A stretch of DNA of 64,000 nucleotides from Atopobium sp. oral taxon 416 (GCF_018128285.1 NZ_CP072380.1:1364001-1428000); one strand, 5' to 3'; numbered from the stretch's first letter, positions 9,228-19,312 are shown. Made by a program: numbers and translations. The notes: a model not told the origin generated them from the letters alone.

Positions 9228-11552
9228 ATGATCTTTGTGAGTGTCGTCGTCGATATCCCCACCCGTGCGCTCTTAGCCCCCTTTGACTATGCAGTGGAGG
9301 ATCGGCTGCTCACGACCGAGAAGGTGCGGCAGGATCCTGCGCGCTATCTGATTGGCATGACAGTTCTCGTACCGTTCTCAAGGCGGCGTGCCGTGGGCTA
9401 TGTGATGGACGTACACAGAGAACCTCCTGAGGGGCTTGCCCTCAACAAGATCAAATCGATCGACGCAATCTTGGCGCCCTCCGCCTTCGATGAAAGGTCC
9501 GCTCAATTAGCGTTCTGGATTGCGGAAAAGTATGCCTGTCCGGTGTGTGAGGCGGTTCGCCTCTTTTTGGCTCCGGGGCAGACCGTAAAAGTGAAGAAGG
9601 TGGAGGATGGTTCGTGGGAGTTGGTCCAGCGCTCTGCGGGGCCGCTCGATGTCCGTTGGGTCGGGCTCACCGATCAGGCTGTCTCTTTCAAGCCCCGTCC
9701 GCAGGCTTCCAAGCAGCGTGGGGTGCTGTGGGCACTCTCTGACGGCGCGGTGCGCCTCGTGGAGCTCAATGCTCTTCTGCCGGGGGCTTCACAGGCCGTG
9801 AAGACCTTGGAAAAATATGGGGTGGTACGGGTTTGGAACCGGCGTGAGTTCAGAAGCCTCGAGACCACGACCTTAAGCTCTGCACGCTCGGTTAGACCTG
9901 AGCATTTGACTCAGGGACAGCAGCAGGCACTGAAGGCGATTCAGGAAGCTTGCGCTGCAGCCCAGGGAGATGTCGTGCTGCTCGACGGAGTCACCAGCTC
10001 CGGCAAGACTGAGGTATATCTTGAGGCGATCGAACAGGCCCTCAGGGAAGGCAAAGGGGCGATTGTACTCGTCCCGGAGATCGCGCTGACCGCGCAGACG
10101 GTGGGGCGGTTCCGCTCCCGTTTTGGGGAGCAGGTGGCACTGTTGCATTCGCGCCTCTCGGTCGGTGAGCGCTTCGACCAGTGGGACCTCGTGAGACAGG
10201 GGAAGGCTCGGGTCGTCGTGGGCGCCCGCTCTGCGCTCTTTGCTCCGGTTCACAACCTCGGGCTTGTAATCATCGACGAGGAGCATGAGACTTCCTACAA
10301 ACAGGATTCAGCGCCTCGCTACCACGCGCGTGAGGTGGCGGCGCAGTTGGTCAAGCTCAACCATGCCGCACTTGTCTTAGGTTCGGCGACGCCTTCGCTG
10401 GAGAGCCTCACCCGCTGTGAGCAAGGTACGTTCAATGGCGTCCGCTGGACGCGTGTTCCGATGCCCGAGCGTCCGGGCAGGGCTACCTTGCCCGAGGTTC
10501 ATATTGTCGATATGCGCCAGGAATTCACCAGTGGCCATCGCTCAATCTTTTCGAAGCGTCTGCAGGATGCGCTGCTCTCAACGGTGGAGCACCACCACAA
10601 GGCAGTGCTGCTGTTGAACCGCCGCGGCTTTGCGAACTTCCTGATGTGTCGGGAGTGCGGCTGCGTCCCACAGTGCCCACACTGCAATACTGCGCTGACC
10701 TATCATGAGCGCACCCATTCACTTGTGTGCCACAGCTGTGGAAGAAGCTGGCCTATCAGGGCCTATCCGGATCCTACGACGCGATGTCCCAACTGTGGGA
10801 GCAGGTATCTGGCGCAGTTCGGTGTAGGAACCCAACGGGTGGAGGATGAGCTCAAGAACCTGCTGCCTGATACCTTGATCATCCGCATGGATGCGGATAC
10901 TACCAAAGGCAAGGGAGACCACCGGCGGCTCCTGGAGGAATTCGATGCAGCCCCTACCGCAGTGCTGATCGGTACCCAGATGATTGCAAAGGGGCTCGAC
11001 TTCCCGGAAGTGACGCTCGTCGGTGTAATCAATGCGGACACGACACTGAAGCTGCCGGATTTCCGGGCCTCTGAGCGGACCTACGATCTGCTGGAACAGG
11101 TGGCGGGCCGGGCAGGCCGTGGAGAGGAAGCCGGTCAAGTCATTATCCAAACCTACTGGGCCACGGATCCGGCGATCCAGGCGGTCAAGACCCACGACCG
11201 CAGGTCCTATGTCGCCTCAGAGCTCGAGGAGCGCAGAGAGGCCAACTATCCGCCCTATACTCGTCTCACCAACGTCCTTGTGTGGGGGAAGTATAAGAAT
11301 CAGATCACGCAGGTGATCAACGCGATTGCCTCAGAAGTCAGAAAGAAACTCTCTGGCCGATCCGGATGGTATGTCCTGGGACCCGCGGGCTGTGTGAAGT
11401 CAAAGATCCAGGACCGCTACCGCATGCATATCATTGTCAAATCCCCGCTCGATGCGGAGGTGGGACAATTGATCGCCCCGATTGTGAACGACCTGAAGAA
11501 ACCCCGTGGGGTTAACGTGGCGATCGATGTGGACGCCTATGACCTGATGTAG
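9228..11552 (+). CDS. priA: Primosomal protein N' (PriA helicase)
   Basis: 774 residues. PriA is a superfamily 2 3'-to-5' helicase that restarts stalled replication forks. The Walker A loop DGVTSSGKTE sits near residue 253 and the DEEH box near residue 350. A cysteine-rich zinc-binding insertion lies at about residues 472-525 (CRECGC, CPHC, CHSC, CPNC). The helicase C-terminal part holds GTQMIAKGLDFPEVTLVG. All key motifs are intact. The start ATG has GGGGAG upstream. The downstream order def-fmt-rsmB suggests a shared transcript. Confidence 0.96.
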   Translation: MIFVSVVVDIPTRALLAPFDYAVEDRLLTTEKVRQDPARYLIGMTVLVPFSRRRAVGYVMDVHREPPEGLALNKIKSIDAILAPSAFDERSAQLAFWIAEKYACPVCEAVRLFLAPGQTVKVKKVEDGSWELVQRSAGPLDVRWVGLTDQAVSFKPRPQASKQRGVLWALSDGAVRLVELNALLPGASQAVKTLEKYGVVRVWNRREFRSLETTTLSSARSVRPEHLTQGQQQALKAIQEACAAAQGDVVLLDGVTSSGKTEVYLEAIEQALREGKGAIVLVPEIALTAQTVGRFRSRFGEQVALLHSRLSVGERFDQWDLVRQGKARVVVGARSALFAPVHNLGLVIIDEEHETSYKQDSAPRYHAREVAAQLVKLNHAALVLGSATPSLESLTRCEQGTFNGVRWTRVPMPERPGRATLPEVHIVDMRQEFTSGHRSIFSKRLQDALLSTVEHHHKAVLLLNRRGFANFLMCRECGCVPQCPHCNTALTYHERTHSLVCHSCGRSWPIRAYPDPTTRCPNCGSRYLAQFGVGTQRVEDELKNLLPDTLIIRMDADTTKGKGDHRRLLEEFDAAPTAVLIGTQMIAKGLDFPEVTLVGVINADTTLKLPDFRASERTYDLLEQVAGRAGRGEEAGQVIIQTYWATDPAIQAVKTHDRRSYVASELEERREANYPPYTRLTNVLVWGKYKNQITQVINAIASEVRKKLSGRSGWYVLGPAGCVKSKIQDRYRMHIIVKSPLDAEVGQLIAPIVNDLKKPRGVNVAIDVDAYDLM

Positions 11553-11595
11553 CGGTTTGGGTACGATATAGAGGATACCCCTGAAGGATCTATGA

Positions 11596-12159
11596 ATGAG
11601 AGGTTCTATGCCCTGCAAGGAAAAACTCTTGAACGATATTGTCGTATCTCCCGATGAGCGCCTGCAGCAGGAGTGCAGCCTGATCGATGTCGCTAACATC
11701 GGCAGGGAGACAAAAAAAGTTGCCAAGCGCATGCTGGACGATATGTATGCGGCGGACGGCTGTGGCCTGGCAGGCCCACAGGTTGGCGTAATGAAGCAGA
11801 TTGTCGTTATCGACGTCACGCTCGAGCAGAACAAGCCCTACGTGTTGATCAACCCGAAGGTTATCACTGCGGACGGCCCGGTGCGCACCACCGGAGAAGG
11901 CTGCCTCTCTTTCCCAGGCATCACGGTCGATGTGGAGCGGCCGAGCCACGTGATCGTACATGCCTACGACCTCAAGGGGAACCTGATGCAGTATGAGGCT
12001 ACGGAGGATCTCATGGCGGTATGCCTGCAGCATGAGATCGATCATCTGCACGGGATTACGATGCTCGACCATCTGACCCCTGCCAACAAGATTAAGGCGC
12101 TACAGGAGTACCAGATCGCTCTGGCAAACGGCGCCCGTCCGGGAGAGATTGGGGAATAG
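11596..12159 (+). CDS. def: Peptide deformylase
   Basis: 187 residues. It removes the formyl group from the N-terminus of new proteins. The three family motifs are present: GCGLAGPQVG near residue 55, EGCLSFPG near residue 101 (metal-binding Cys), and QHEIDHLHG near residue 144 (two metal-binding His and catalytic Glu). GAAGGA precedes the ATG at 11596; an in-frame ATG at 11608 is an alternative. The stop codon touches the fmt start, so def and fmt are translated as a pair from one mRNA. Confidence 0.96.
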   Translation: MRGSMPCKEKLLNDIVVSPDERLQQECSLIDVANIGRETKKVAKRMLDDMYAADGCGLAGPQVGVMKQIVVIDVTLEQNKPYVLINPKVITADGPVRTTGEGCLSFPGITVDVERPSHVIVHAYDLKGNLMQYEATEDLMAVCLQHEIDHLHGITMLDHLTPANKIKALQEYQIALANGARPGEIGE

Positions 12160-13080
12160 ATGCGTGTTGTCTTTATGGGAACCCCAGATTTCGCGGTTCC
12201 CTCACTAGTGGCGCTCAGCCATGCTTTCGATGTAGTGCTGACATTAACCAGACCGGACACGGTGCGTTCCCGCGGCAAGAAGCTGGAGCCCTCACCGGTT
12301 AAAGCAGAGGCCCTCAAAGAGAACATTCCGGTGCTCGAGACCAGAAGGATTACGCCGCAGGTACTGGATCAGTTCAAAGGTGCGAAACCAGATGTGATCT
12401 GCGTCGCAGCGTTCGGCGCGATCCTGCCGGACGCAATCTTCCCGATCGCACGGTTGGGTTGCCTCAACGTGCATGCCTCCCTGTTGCCGCGCTGGCGTGG
12501 GGCTGCCCCGATTCAGCGGGCCATCCTCGCGGGGGATGAACGTGCGGGCGTCTCCATCATGCGCATCGCTCATGACCTGGATGCCGGAGCCTACTGCAGG
12601 CAGGTGTCCACGGTGATCGGAGAGAAATCCGACGCGGTGCTCACCCAGGAGTTGGCATGCCTCGGTGCCTGTGAGTTAGTCAGCGCAATCAACGATCTCG
12701 ACGAGGGGAAGGCGACCTGGACTGAGCAGGATGCCTCAAAGGTGACGCTTGCCACGAAGATCAAGAAGCAGGAGATGCACCTCAACCCTAAGGACAATGC
12801 AATAACCAATGCACGGAAGGTGCAGGCTTCCAGCGATGCGGCTCCCGCCCGGATGTTGCTTGCCGGAAAAGGTACCCGTATCACGAAAGTTCATGTCTCT
12901 GACAAAACGATTGCTGCAGGCACGGTGCGTGTGGAAGACGACCAACTCTATCTCGGCTGTAGGAATGAAACCAGCCTTGAAGTCTTGAACCTGAAGAGCG
13001 ATGGAAAAAAGGAACTGGAGACGAAGGTTTGGCTGCAGGGGCAGCATCAGCTTCCGACTGAATGGGCAAGTCTTTCGTGA
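12160..13080 (+). CDS. fmt: Methionyl-tRNA formyltransferase
   Basis: 306 residues. It formylates initiator Met-tRNA using 10-formyl-tetrahydrofolate, the step that def later reverses. The N-terminal formyltransferase domain shows MGTPDFAVPSL at the start and the signature HASLLPRWRGAAPIQRA near residue 105. A smaller C-terminal domain follows from about residue 205. The ATG follows the def stop without a gap and the end overlaps rsmB by 19 bases, so the three genes are tightly coupled. Confidence 0.96.
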   Translation: MRVVFMGTPDFAVPSLVALSHAFDVVLTLTRPDTVRSRGKKLEPSPVKAEALKENIPVLETRRITPQVLDQFKGAKPDVICVAAFGAILPDAIFPIARLGCLNVHASLLPRWRGAAPIQRAILAGDERAGVSIMRIAHDLDAGAYCRQVSTVIGEKSDAVLTQELACLGACELVSAINDLDEGKATWTEQDASKVTLATKIKKQEMHLNPKDNAITNARKVQASSDAAPARMLLAGKGTRITKVHVSDKTIAAGTVRVEDDQLYLGCRNETSLEVLNLKSDGKKELETKVWLQGQHQLPTEWASLS

Positions 13081-14561
13081 GCGGTAAGAAGAGATCCTCT
13101 GCGATAGCACCGGCACGTAGGGCCGCACTTGAGGCAATCCGTGAGCAACGGCTCAGGTCCGCACATATGCGCGATCTGTTGCGGTCTTCCAAGGCCTTTG
13201 CGGCACTGTCTGCACGGGATAGAGCGCTTGCTACACGGCTTGCACTCGGCGTTGTCGCTACCAAAGGGGAACTGCAGCGGGTCCTGAAGTCCCATCTCAG
13301 ATCCAAATCCCATATAGAGCCTAAGGTGGGCGATGCGCTTGAACTCGCAACCTATGAACTGTTGTTTCTCGATACTCCGGTGCCGGTTGCGGTGAGTCAG
13401 GGCGTCGAGCTGGTGGGCAGTGTGAGCCCCCGTGCACGGGGGCTGGCTAATGCTGTGTTGTACAAGGTTACCCAGATCGATAGGCCACAGCATAAAGAGC
13501 TCCAAGAGAAGCTCCTGAACACGCAGAGTACCCTGAGCGATCAAGAGCTCGGTTGGGCGATCGGTTGCCCCACCTGGCTTGTCGCGCGTATCAGAAGTGC
13601 TCATGGAGATCAGGCTGTGAGGAACTTTATGCAGGCACAGATGGAACCTGCGCCGGTCTTTGTGGCAGGCAATCTGGGGCTCCATACAGTACAGGAGACA
13701 GAAAATCTTCTTTCTCAAGCTAAGCTGATGCCTCACGTGTGCGAACTACCCAACTGCTATGCTCTTGGGCGCCCTCAGAGACTCTCTACAAGCGGTTTAG
13801 TGCAGACAGGAGAGATCATCCCATGCGACGCCTCAGCACAGTGTGTAGCGCTCCTCTGCGCCCCTCAGTCCGGAGTATCCTTTCTCGAAGTCGGACAGGG
13901 GAGAGGCACCAAGACGGAGCTCTTCCTCAATGATCGGCTGATGCTACAGACGAACCAATCCCTGGCATCAGAATCAGATATCCCATTCATCGGAATTGAT
14001 TCCGAAGCATTCAAAGTCAAGGTTTCCCGAGAGCGCTTAAAGTACGGCTGGGAGGGGCAGACGAAGAGCTTTGCCGTCGATGGACTGAAGCTTGTAGATA
14101 CAGAAGACTGCCCTAAAGAGCTGCAGGGGAAGTTCGACGAAGTGTTCGTGGATGCCCCTTGCTCAGGAACCGGAACTTTGCGCAGACACCCTGAAATCGT
14201 GTGGGGGCTTGATCCTAAGTCGCTTGATCGCAAACAGACAGATTCTCTGCCACAGTTACAGATTGCTTTATTGAATGTGGCTGCTACACGTGTCAAGTGC
14301 GGTGGGCTCCTGTGTTACGCCACGTGCTCGGTATTCAAGGAAGAAGACGAAGCGATTGTCAAAGAGTTCCTTGCAAGCGATGTGGGAAAGCACTTTGAAG
14401 TCGAGTCAGTGCTGAAGGCGCCGGGCGTGGTACTGCTCGATGAGGCAGGGAAGCAAGAGCTGAATAAATGGGTCACACCGGAAGGTTGCTTTGCCTGCTT
14501 GCCGTCGTTCAATGGTCCCGACGGGCATTTCTGCATACGCCTGAGGAACGTGCAGAACTAA
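13062..14561 (+). CDS. rsmB: 16S rRNA (cytosine-967-C5)-methyltransferase
   Basis: 499 residues. An N-terminal NusB-like helical domain (about residues 15-150) precedes a Rossmann methyltransferase. Visible motifs are VDAPCSGTGTLRRHPE near residue 365 and CYATCSVFKEEDE near residue 417 with the catalytic Cys. The SAM loop reads LEVGQGRGTKT near residue 273 instead of the usual CAAPGGKT form, but it is in the right place. The TAA stop lies inside an AACTAATAA repeat left by a mobile-element insertion, so the gene was not cut. Confidence 0.92.
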   Translation: MGKSFVSGKKRSSAIAPARRAALEAIREQRLRSAHMRDLLRSSKAFAALSARDRALATRLALGVVATKGELQRVLKSHLRSKSHIEPKVGDALELATYELLFLDTPVPVAVSQGVELVGSVSPRARGLANAVLYKVTQIDRPQHKELQEKLLNTQSTLSDQELGWAIGCPTWLVARIRSAHGDQAVRNFMQAQMEPAPVFVAGNLGLHTVQETENLLSQAKLMPHVCELPNCYALGRPQRLSTSGLVQTGEIIPCDASAQCVALLCAPQSGVSFLEVGQGRGTKTELFLNDRLMLQTNQSLASESDIPFIGIDSEAFKVKVSRERLKYGWEGQTKSFAVDGLKLVDTEDCPKELQGKFDEVFVDAPCSGTGTLRRHPEIVWGLDPKSLDRKQTDSLPQLQIALLNVAATRVKCGGLLCYATCSVFKEEDEAIVKEFLASDVGKHFEVESVLKAPGVVLLDEAGKQELNKWVTPEGCFACLPSFNGPDGHFCIRLRNVQN

Positions 14562-14569
14562 TAATCAAT

Positions 14570-16102
14570 CTAACAGTCAACAATTCTGTTGATGCTGAAA
14601 TCGATTAATGCTGAGCTTCTCGCTTGTATTGAATGTCACTCAGCACTAAATGTCGCAAAATCCGGTTCATCTTAGGCCATCTATCTACATTTCCTTTCAC
14701 CCGGCGGATTAGCATTCTAAGTGCAACAGGATGACCCGCTGGATGCAGGTGTGGCACACTCCGGAAGGCTACGATGTTGGTTGTCTCGTCAACGTCGCAA
14801 GCTAGAAGGAATGTGCCACTACAAGCATCTCAAGCCTACAGGAGAGGGACTGCATAGCCAAGCTGTGTGGCACAAGGGAAGGTCAATTGCCTATATCGCG
14901 GCAGAGATCGGCAGGGACAGCTCCAGCATCTGCCACAAGCTCAAGAGGAACGGCCGCTACGGACGCTTTAGGGCATGTACTGCCCAAAAGGAGGGCGGAT
15001 GAGCGCCACAGGAAATGCAGGGCGAAAAGGCGGCTTTCAGACCCTGCGCTTACGCAGAAGGTGCGCTTACTCATCATGGACAGACACTGGTCCCTGGAGG
15101 AGATAGACGACATCTCAGGCTCGAGGGTGGCGGCAGGTGCACCGTTGAGCCTGCCGACTATTCTTACCGGCAGGTCCATAGCCGCCCTCGACCTGTCGGG
15201 ATCCGGCCCGCAAGGCAAGATGCGGCGCCACCTGCGCAGGAAGGGGCCTAAGATCAGGGGCAAGATCGAGATCTTACACACCGTAAAGGAAAGGCCCAAG
15301 AGGCCGATGCGAGGTCTCGCCTCGGAGAGGGGGCAGACGACACGCTCGTGGCAGCGGACCCGTGTGCCTGCTCGTGCTTGCCGACAGGGCAGTGAGGCTG
15401 CTTGCCGCGAGAAGATGCCATCACGACAGCGGAAGCGTCTCTAAGGCCGCCTTCGGGCTTTTGCAGGGACGTCCCCTTAAGACGCTCACTTCCGGATAGG
15501 GGCAAGCAGTTCGCAGGGCATGCAGGGTTCACAAAGGCCTTGGGAGGTGTACAGTTCTACTTCTGCGACCCTCACCATCTATGGCAGAAGCTAACAGTTA
15601 AGAACACCAACGGGCTCCTGCGCAAGTTCTTCCCCTAAGAGCACAGACTTCAGCAAGGTCACAAACGAGGAGGTCCGGTATGCGGTGGAGCTGATCTGCG
15701 ACAGGACGAGGAAGGTCCTGAAATATAGGACAGCCAACGAGGTCTTTAGGGAGATGGTGCACTCAGCTTGACAATCTGCCCCCTGAAAAGATACACGAGC
15801 CAATTTAGATATGACTGCAGGTTGTCCATTCTCATGCCGATGAAACGATAGATGTATCTCTTAAGCCAGGAACACATGTTATTGATCAGTGCCATATTCT
15901 CCAGATAGTTCTTATCCTTCTCATTAGCAATGTATGATTCGCTATGAAGATGGAGCTTCTCAATGAGAAGATTATGGGCATTTTCACCATCATGAACTAA
16001 CACTGATCCAGGAGCAATATGGTCCTTGAGCGCATGATAGATTCTTGTGCTTGAGGGCTTTCCATGACGTGTGGCTCTATCAACAGAATTGTTTACTGTT
16101 AG
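14570..16102 (-). mobile_element. IS1595-family deletion derivative, itself interrupted by IS30
   Basis: The two ends carry inverted repeats of about 24 bp with one mismatch, starting CTAACAGT (14570) and ending ACTGTTAG (16102). AACTAATAA occurs outside both ends (14556-14564 and 16103-16111), fitting the 8-bp target duplication of the family; five extra bases sit on the left. Only the C-terminal part of a minus-strand transposase remains: RHGKPSSTRIYHALKDHI, then SVLVHDGENAHN. With the IS30 copy removed it continues in frame to RWPKMNRILRHLVLSD and a TAA at 14605-14607. The first half of the transposase is missing, so it cannot move by itself. Confidence 0.75.
14703..15780 (+). mobile_element. 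IS30-family element type A, copy 1 (inactive)
   Basis: About 1.08 kb, left end GGCGGATTAGCATTCT, right end GACAATCTGCC, flanked by CCC on both sides (3-bp target duplication). Fragments in three frames read as an IS30 transposase: an HTH part (GRSIAYIAAEIGRDSSSICH), a middle part (VRLLIMDRHWSLEEID) and the DDE part (TSDRGKQFAGHAGFTKA, FYFCDPHHLWQK, NTNGLLRKFFP). Frameshifts after AQKEGG and at the FFP-stop kill it. The same lesions occur in copies 2 and 3. Confidence 0.82.
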
Positions 16103-16115
16103 AACTAATAAAAAA

Positions 16116-17767
16116 GGCTCAATCCCAAAACCTGTTGATATGACGCCATGTGGGACGGAGATATAGTACGAATATAAAAATGGATCTCGTATAGTTGTGT
16201 GTGAGCAAACATACAAAATAGGAGATCCATATCAATGTTAACACACAGCCGCTTATTCAGGGAGAATTGCTTGATACAAGATCAGAAGATCTTCGTGCTG
16301 ATACCTATGATCTGACTGATTCAATTTCTGATATACAGCTCCTGAGTGGCATCTTAACATTCTCATCAGGTCTGCCCTCCTTTACCCAGGTTGGTATGAC
16401 GCAAACGGCCGTTAAAGAGATCTCTGTGGGCACATCATCTAGACCTGCCAAGCGCAAAGTCACTGAATACTTCTTTAAGGGAAAGCTGAATCGTCTGAAC
16501 GGACAGCCGATCTAGTGCAGCTTGTGTGGCCAGGAGACGGTGTATAACGGCACAGTCGAGGTTGACTTGAAACACATTGCTATGGGAGGTATCTATACTC
16601 ACATCGTTGTATCCAAGCAGCGAGCACTCTGCCAGAATAAGAACTGTGCGGCTAGCACTTATACAGAACCTGTAGATTTCAAGGCTCAGGGACATCTGAT
16701 TAGAGCTGCTCTTGAGAACTATACATGCGATCTGCTTTACTTTTAACTGACAGTGAAGGAAATATCCATCATTGTCGGTTTTAAGCAAGAATAGCGTCAA
16801 GGGAATCGATAAGAAGCGTCTTTGGGAACTGTATACCGTTAACGGTAAAGGTAAGCAACTGAAGAAGCCTACAGAATACTCAAAGTATCTTGGCATTGAT
16901 GAATTCCTTCTTCATAAAGGCCATAGATGCGCTTACGTTGATCATGGACATGAAGAGCGGAGATGTGCTGTGGCTTGCCTGTGGCAAGAAGAAACAGACT
17001 GTATATGACTTTATTGACTGGATCGGCATCGACTGGATGAAAAACGTCAAGGCTGTGGCCTGTGATATGAACAGTGACTTTGAAGAAGCTTTCAAGAAAC
17101 GCTGTGGGTGGCTAGATATTGTCTATGACCATTTCCATCTGATCAAAAACTTCAATGACAAGGTGGTATCAAAAGGTCCGTAAAGAGGAACAGAGATGCC
17201 TGATAGAAGAAGGCAATACAGAAGCTGCCAAAGCTCTCAAAGGCTCCAAATATGTCCTGATGACAAATACTGAGACCAGCAAGCAGAAACAGAAAGCTGC
17301 CAAAGCGGGCAAAATCATTGCCAAAGGAAGCGATCTGTTCAAAAAGCCAAAGGTGAAGCAAAAAAGCAGGAATTGAAGAAGAATACAAGAAGCTGTTGGA
17401 TGAAAACAAGCTGTTCTTCACCATGGATCTGGTAGAAGAACAGCTTAGTAAAGCATACAAAGCAAATACCGAAAGAGGCATGAAGATTCATAGTAGCCGG
17501 ATCATACGCACCTGCAAAGCAACCAAGAACAAGCATTTCATGTGGTTTGCCAAGCTGCTTAAGAACCACATGAAAGGAATTATCTCTCATGCACGAGTTC
17601 ATATCTCATCTGGCAAAGTTGAAGGAACCAACCAGATGATCAAGACACTGAGACGCAAAGGATACGGCTATCCGGATGATGAATATTTCTTCCTGAAGAT
17701 CATTGATGCCAGCAGGAAATTCTCATGACCTCTGAGGTTATCTATCAACAGGAATTATGACTGAACC
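16116..17767 (+). mobile_element. ISL3-family element a (AT-rich, transposase broken)
   Basis: 1.65 kb. Imperfect inverted ends GGCTCAATCCCAAAACCTGT and, at the right, the complement of GGTTCAGTCATAATTCCTGT. Both sides have ATAAAAAA, the 8-bp duplication expected for ISL3. The body is clearly more AT-rich than the rest of the window, which suggests recent arrival from a low-GC host. Confidence 0.85.
16234..17728 (+). pseudogene. ISL3-family transposase, broken
   Basis: Read across frames this is a near full-length ISL3 transposase. A zinc-finger region has CSLCGQ and CQNKNCAAST, a DDE part contains GIDEFLLHKGHR, MDMKSGDVLW and VACDMNSDFEEAF, and a C-terminal part ends SGKVEGTNQMIKTLRRKGYG. 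An in-frame TAG at about 16,513, a stop near 16,744 and frameshifts near 16,790, 16,930, 17,160 and 17,370 prevent a single product. Most codons are otherwise well conserved, so decay looks young. Confidence 0.78.
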
Positions 17768-17775
17768 ATAAAAAA

Positions 17776-19027
17776 GGCTCTTCGCTACTTATGGTGGGTA
17801 GCACTCCTGCATCCCCTTGAGCACGTAGTACCTGGACAGCCAAGATTTTGGCGACGGATGTGGTCCTAAGGTGCGATATGGATGTTCAAGGTAGGTATGC
17901 TGGCAAGGCTTTTTAAGAGGTCCCAGGGGGCTTAGAGACGAATGGAGCTCTTCGATGTCTGGTTTAAGGAGCGCAGATGAATGCAGGAAATCCTCCCTGT
18001 GAGGGTGGCACACGTCAGGGACAGGTAAGTGGTGAGCCCTGCCTGCCACAGGCGCTGCGGCACCTACGACGCGCGAGAAGACCTTGTGGCATCTCGACAT
18101 CTGGCAATACGAGACGACCGTACACGGCGCAGTATTGAGGGCCCCAAGGACGGCGTGCATGCCGCAAGGATACCCTGAAAGATCCGTCCAAAGACGCATC
18201 ACGGCGCTGTTTGAGGCCCAGCTGATACGTGATAGCGCTCTTCGACATGAGCGTTGTAGCGATAACCTCTGCACGAGACAGCCCACGCGCATATGGAGAC
18301 TGCTTGGGAAGGCGACATCGAAGGTGAGGGATGCAGCAGACTATTCCAGAGTCGTGCGTGTGGGTACAGGCGACACCGCCAAAAGGTGCGACCAAAGCTG
18401 TATCAGCATCATGGCCGACCTCGACCGCCAGCGTGCCCACGCCATCACGGAAGGCAAAGGACAAGGGAGCAGTGTGAAGGCTTTGAGATGAGCTTAAGGA
18501 GCACACAGGGACCAGACGAAGGGCTTAGAGGTCATACGCGACATAGCAAAGGCATACTCGCTCGGCGTAGCGGCAGCGATGCCCCAGGCCGCCCAGATCC
18601 TGGACAGCGTCCATGTGGTGGCAGCTTTTCACAAAGACGACAGACCCTGTGAGGGGTATGGAGAGGCGCGTGCCTGTCAGATGGCAGAGGCGATGTGCGA
18701 CGTGTACTCGTGCACCGACAGGGAATCGGCTGCTGCAGCCCCAGATTGCCTCTGCTTGTAGATGATGCACTCTGTCGTGGCTAAGGTGAAGAGGGTAGCA
18801 GGTACCCTTAGGAAGGAGCGGGAGGGGATCTTGAACTAGTGGAAGAGGAGTTTGACCAATTCGTTCCTCGAAGGGCTCAACTCCCTCGTCCAGTCAGCAG
18901 AAAGTGCTGCCAGGGGCTTCAGGAACATGTCCTACTTCAAGACGATGATCTTGCTCAGACTGGGAAACTCAACTTCTCGGCCCAGAGACAGCTGGCCTGT
19001 GCTACCCACTAGAGATGTCGAAGAGCC
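17776..19027 (+). mobile_element. ISL3-family element b (GC-rich, strongly decayed)
   Basis: 1.25 kb. Inverted ends GGCTCTTCG...GTGGGTAGCA and its complement, bounded by ATAAAAAA at 17768-17775 and 19028-19035. The left copy of this 8-mer is shared with ISL3 element a. Plus-strand fragments match ISL3 transposases: PERSVQRRITALFEAQLI, MADLDRQRAHAITEGK, AYSLGVAAAMPQAAQILDSV, and near the end TNSFLEGLNSLVQSA. Many stops are present. It differs from element a in composition and sequence, so it is not a tandem duplicate. Confidence 0.8.
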
Positions 19028-19031
19028 ATAA

Positions 19032-19057
19032 AAAAGGTGCGGCATGCTGCACCTTTT
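19032..19057 (-). terminator. Terminator of the fmdB-like gene, target of ISL3 insertions
   Basis: AAAAGGTGC/GCACCTTTT stem, followed on the minus strand by TTTTTT. It stands 8 bases past the fmdB-like stop. In the ancestral order it would also end rsmB from the other side. The A-tract next to it is the 8-mer hit by both ISL3 elements. Confidence 0.8.
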
Positions 19058-19064
19058 CAACTCT

Positions 19065-19247
19065 TCATTTGTCTTTCATATCGGTGTTGTAGAAACCGGA
19101 GCCTTTCAGCTCGATACCGTAGGGTTCAAATACCTGATTGGCAGTGTGGCCACATTTTGGGCATTTGACGACTGGAGTTTCTCCCATCGGGTGCTTCACC
19201 TCAAAGACGTTGCCACATGAGGCGCACTTGTAGTCGTAACGTGCCAT
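19065..19247 (-). CDS. FmdB-family zinc-ribbon protein
   Basis: 60 residues. It begins MARYDYKCASCGNVFEV and has a second pair KCPKCGH, giving the CxxC...CxxC zinc ribbon of the FmdB/CxxC_CxxC_SSSS family. The tail GSGFYNTD is also typical. These small proteins were first linked to regulation of formamidase genes, but their role here is not known. It is the only intact gene inside the mobile-element stack and keeps its own terminator. Confidence 0.85.
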   Translation of the reverse strand: MARYDYKCASCGNVFEVKHPMGETPVVKCPKCGHTANQVFEPYGIELKGSGFYNTDMKDK

Positions 19248-19312
19248 ATCGTTTTGCCTCCGAATACTATGTGTACAGAATTGATTTTATTGACCTTAAT
19301 TCCGAAAGTACT

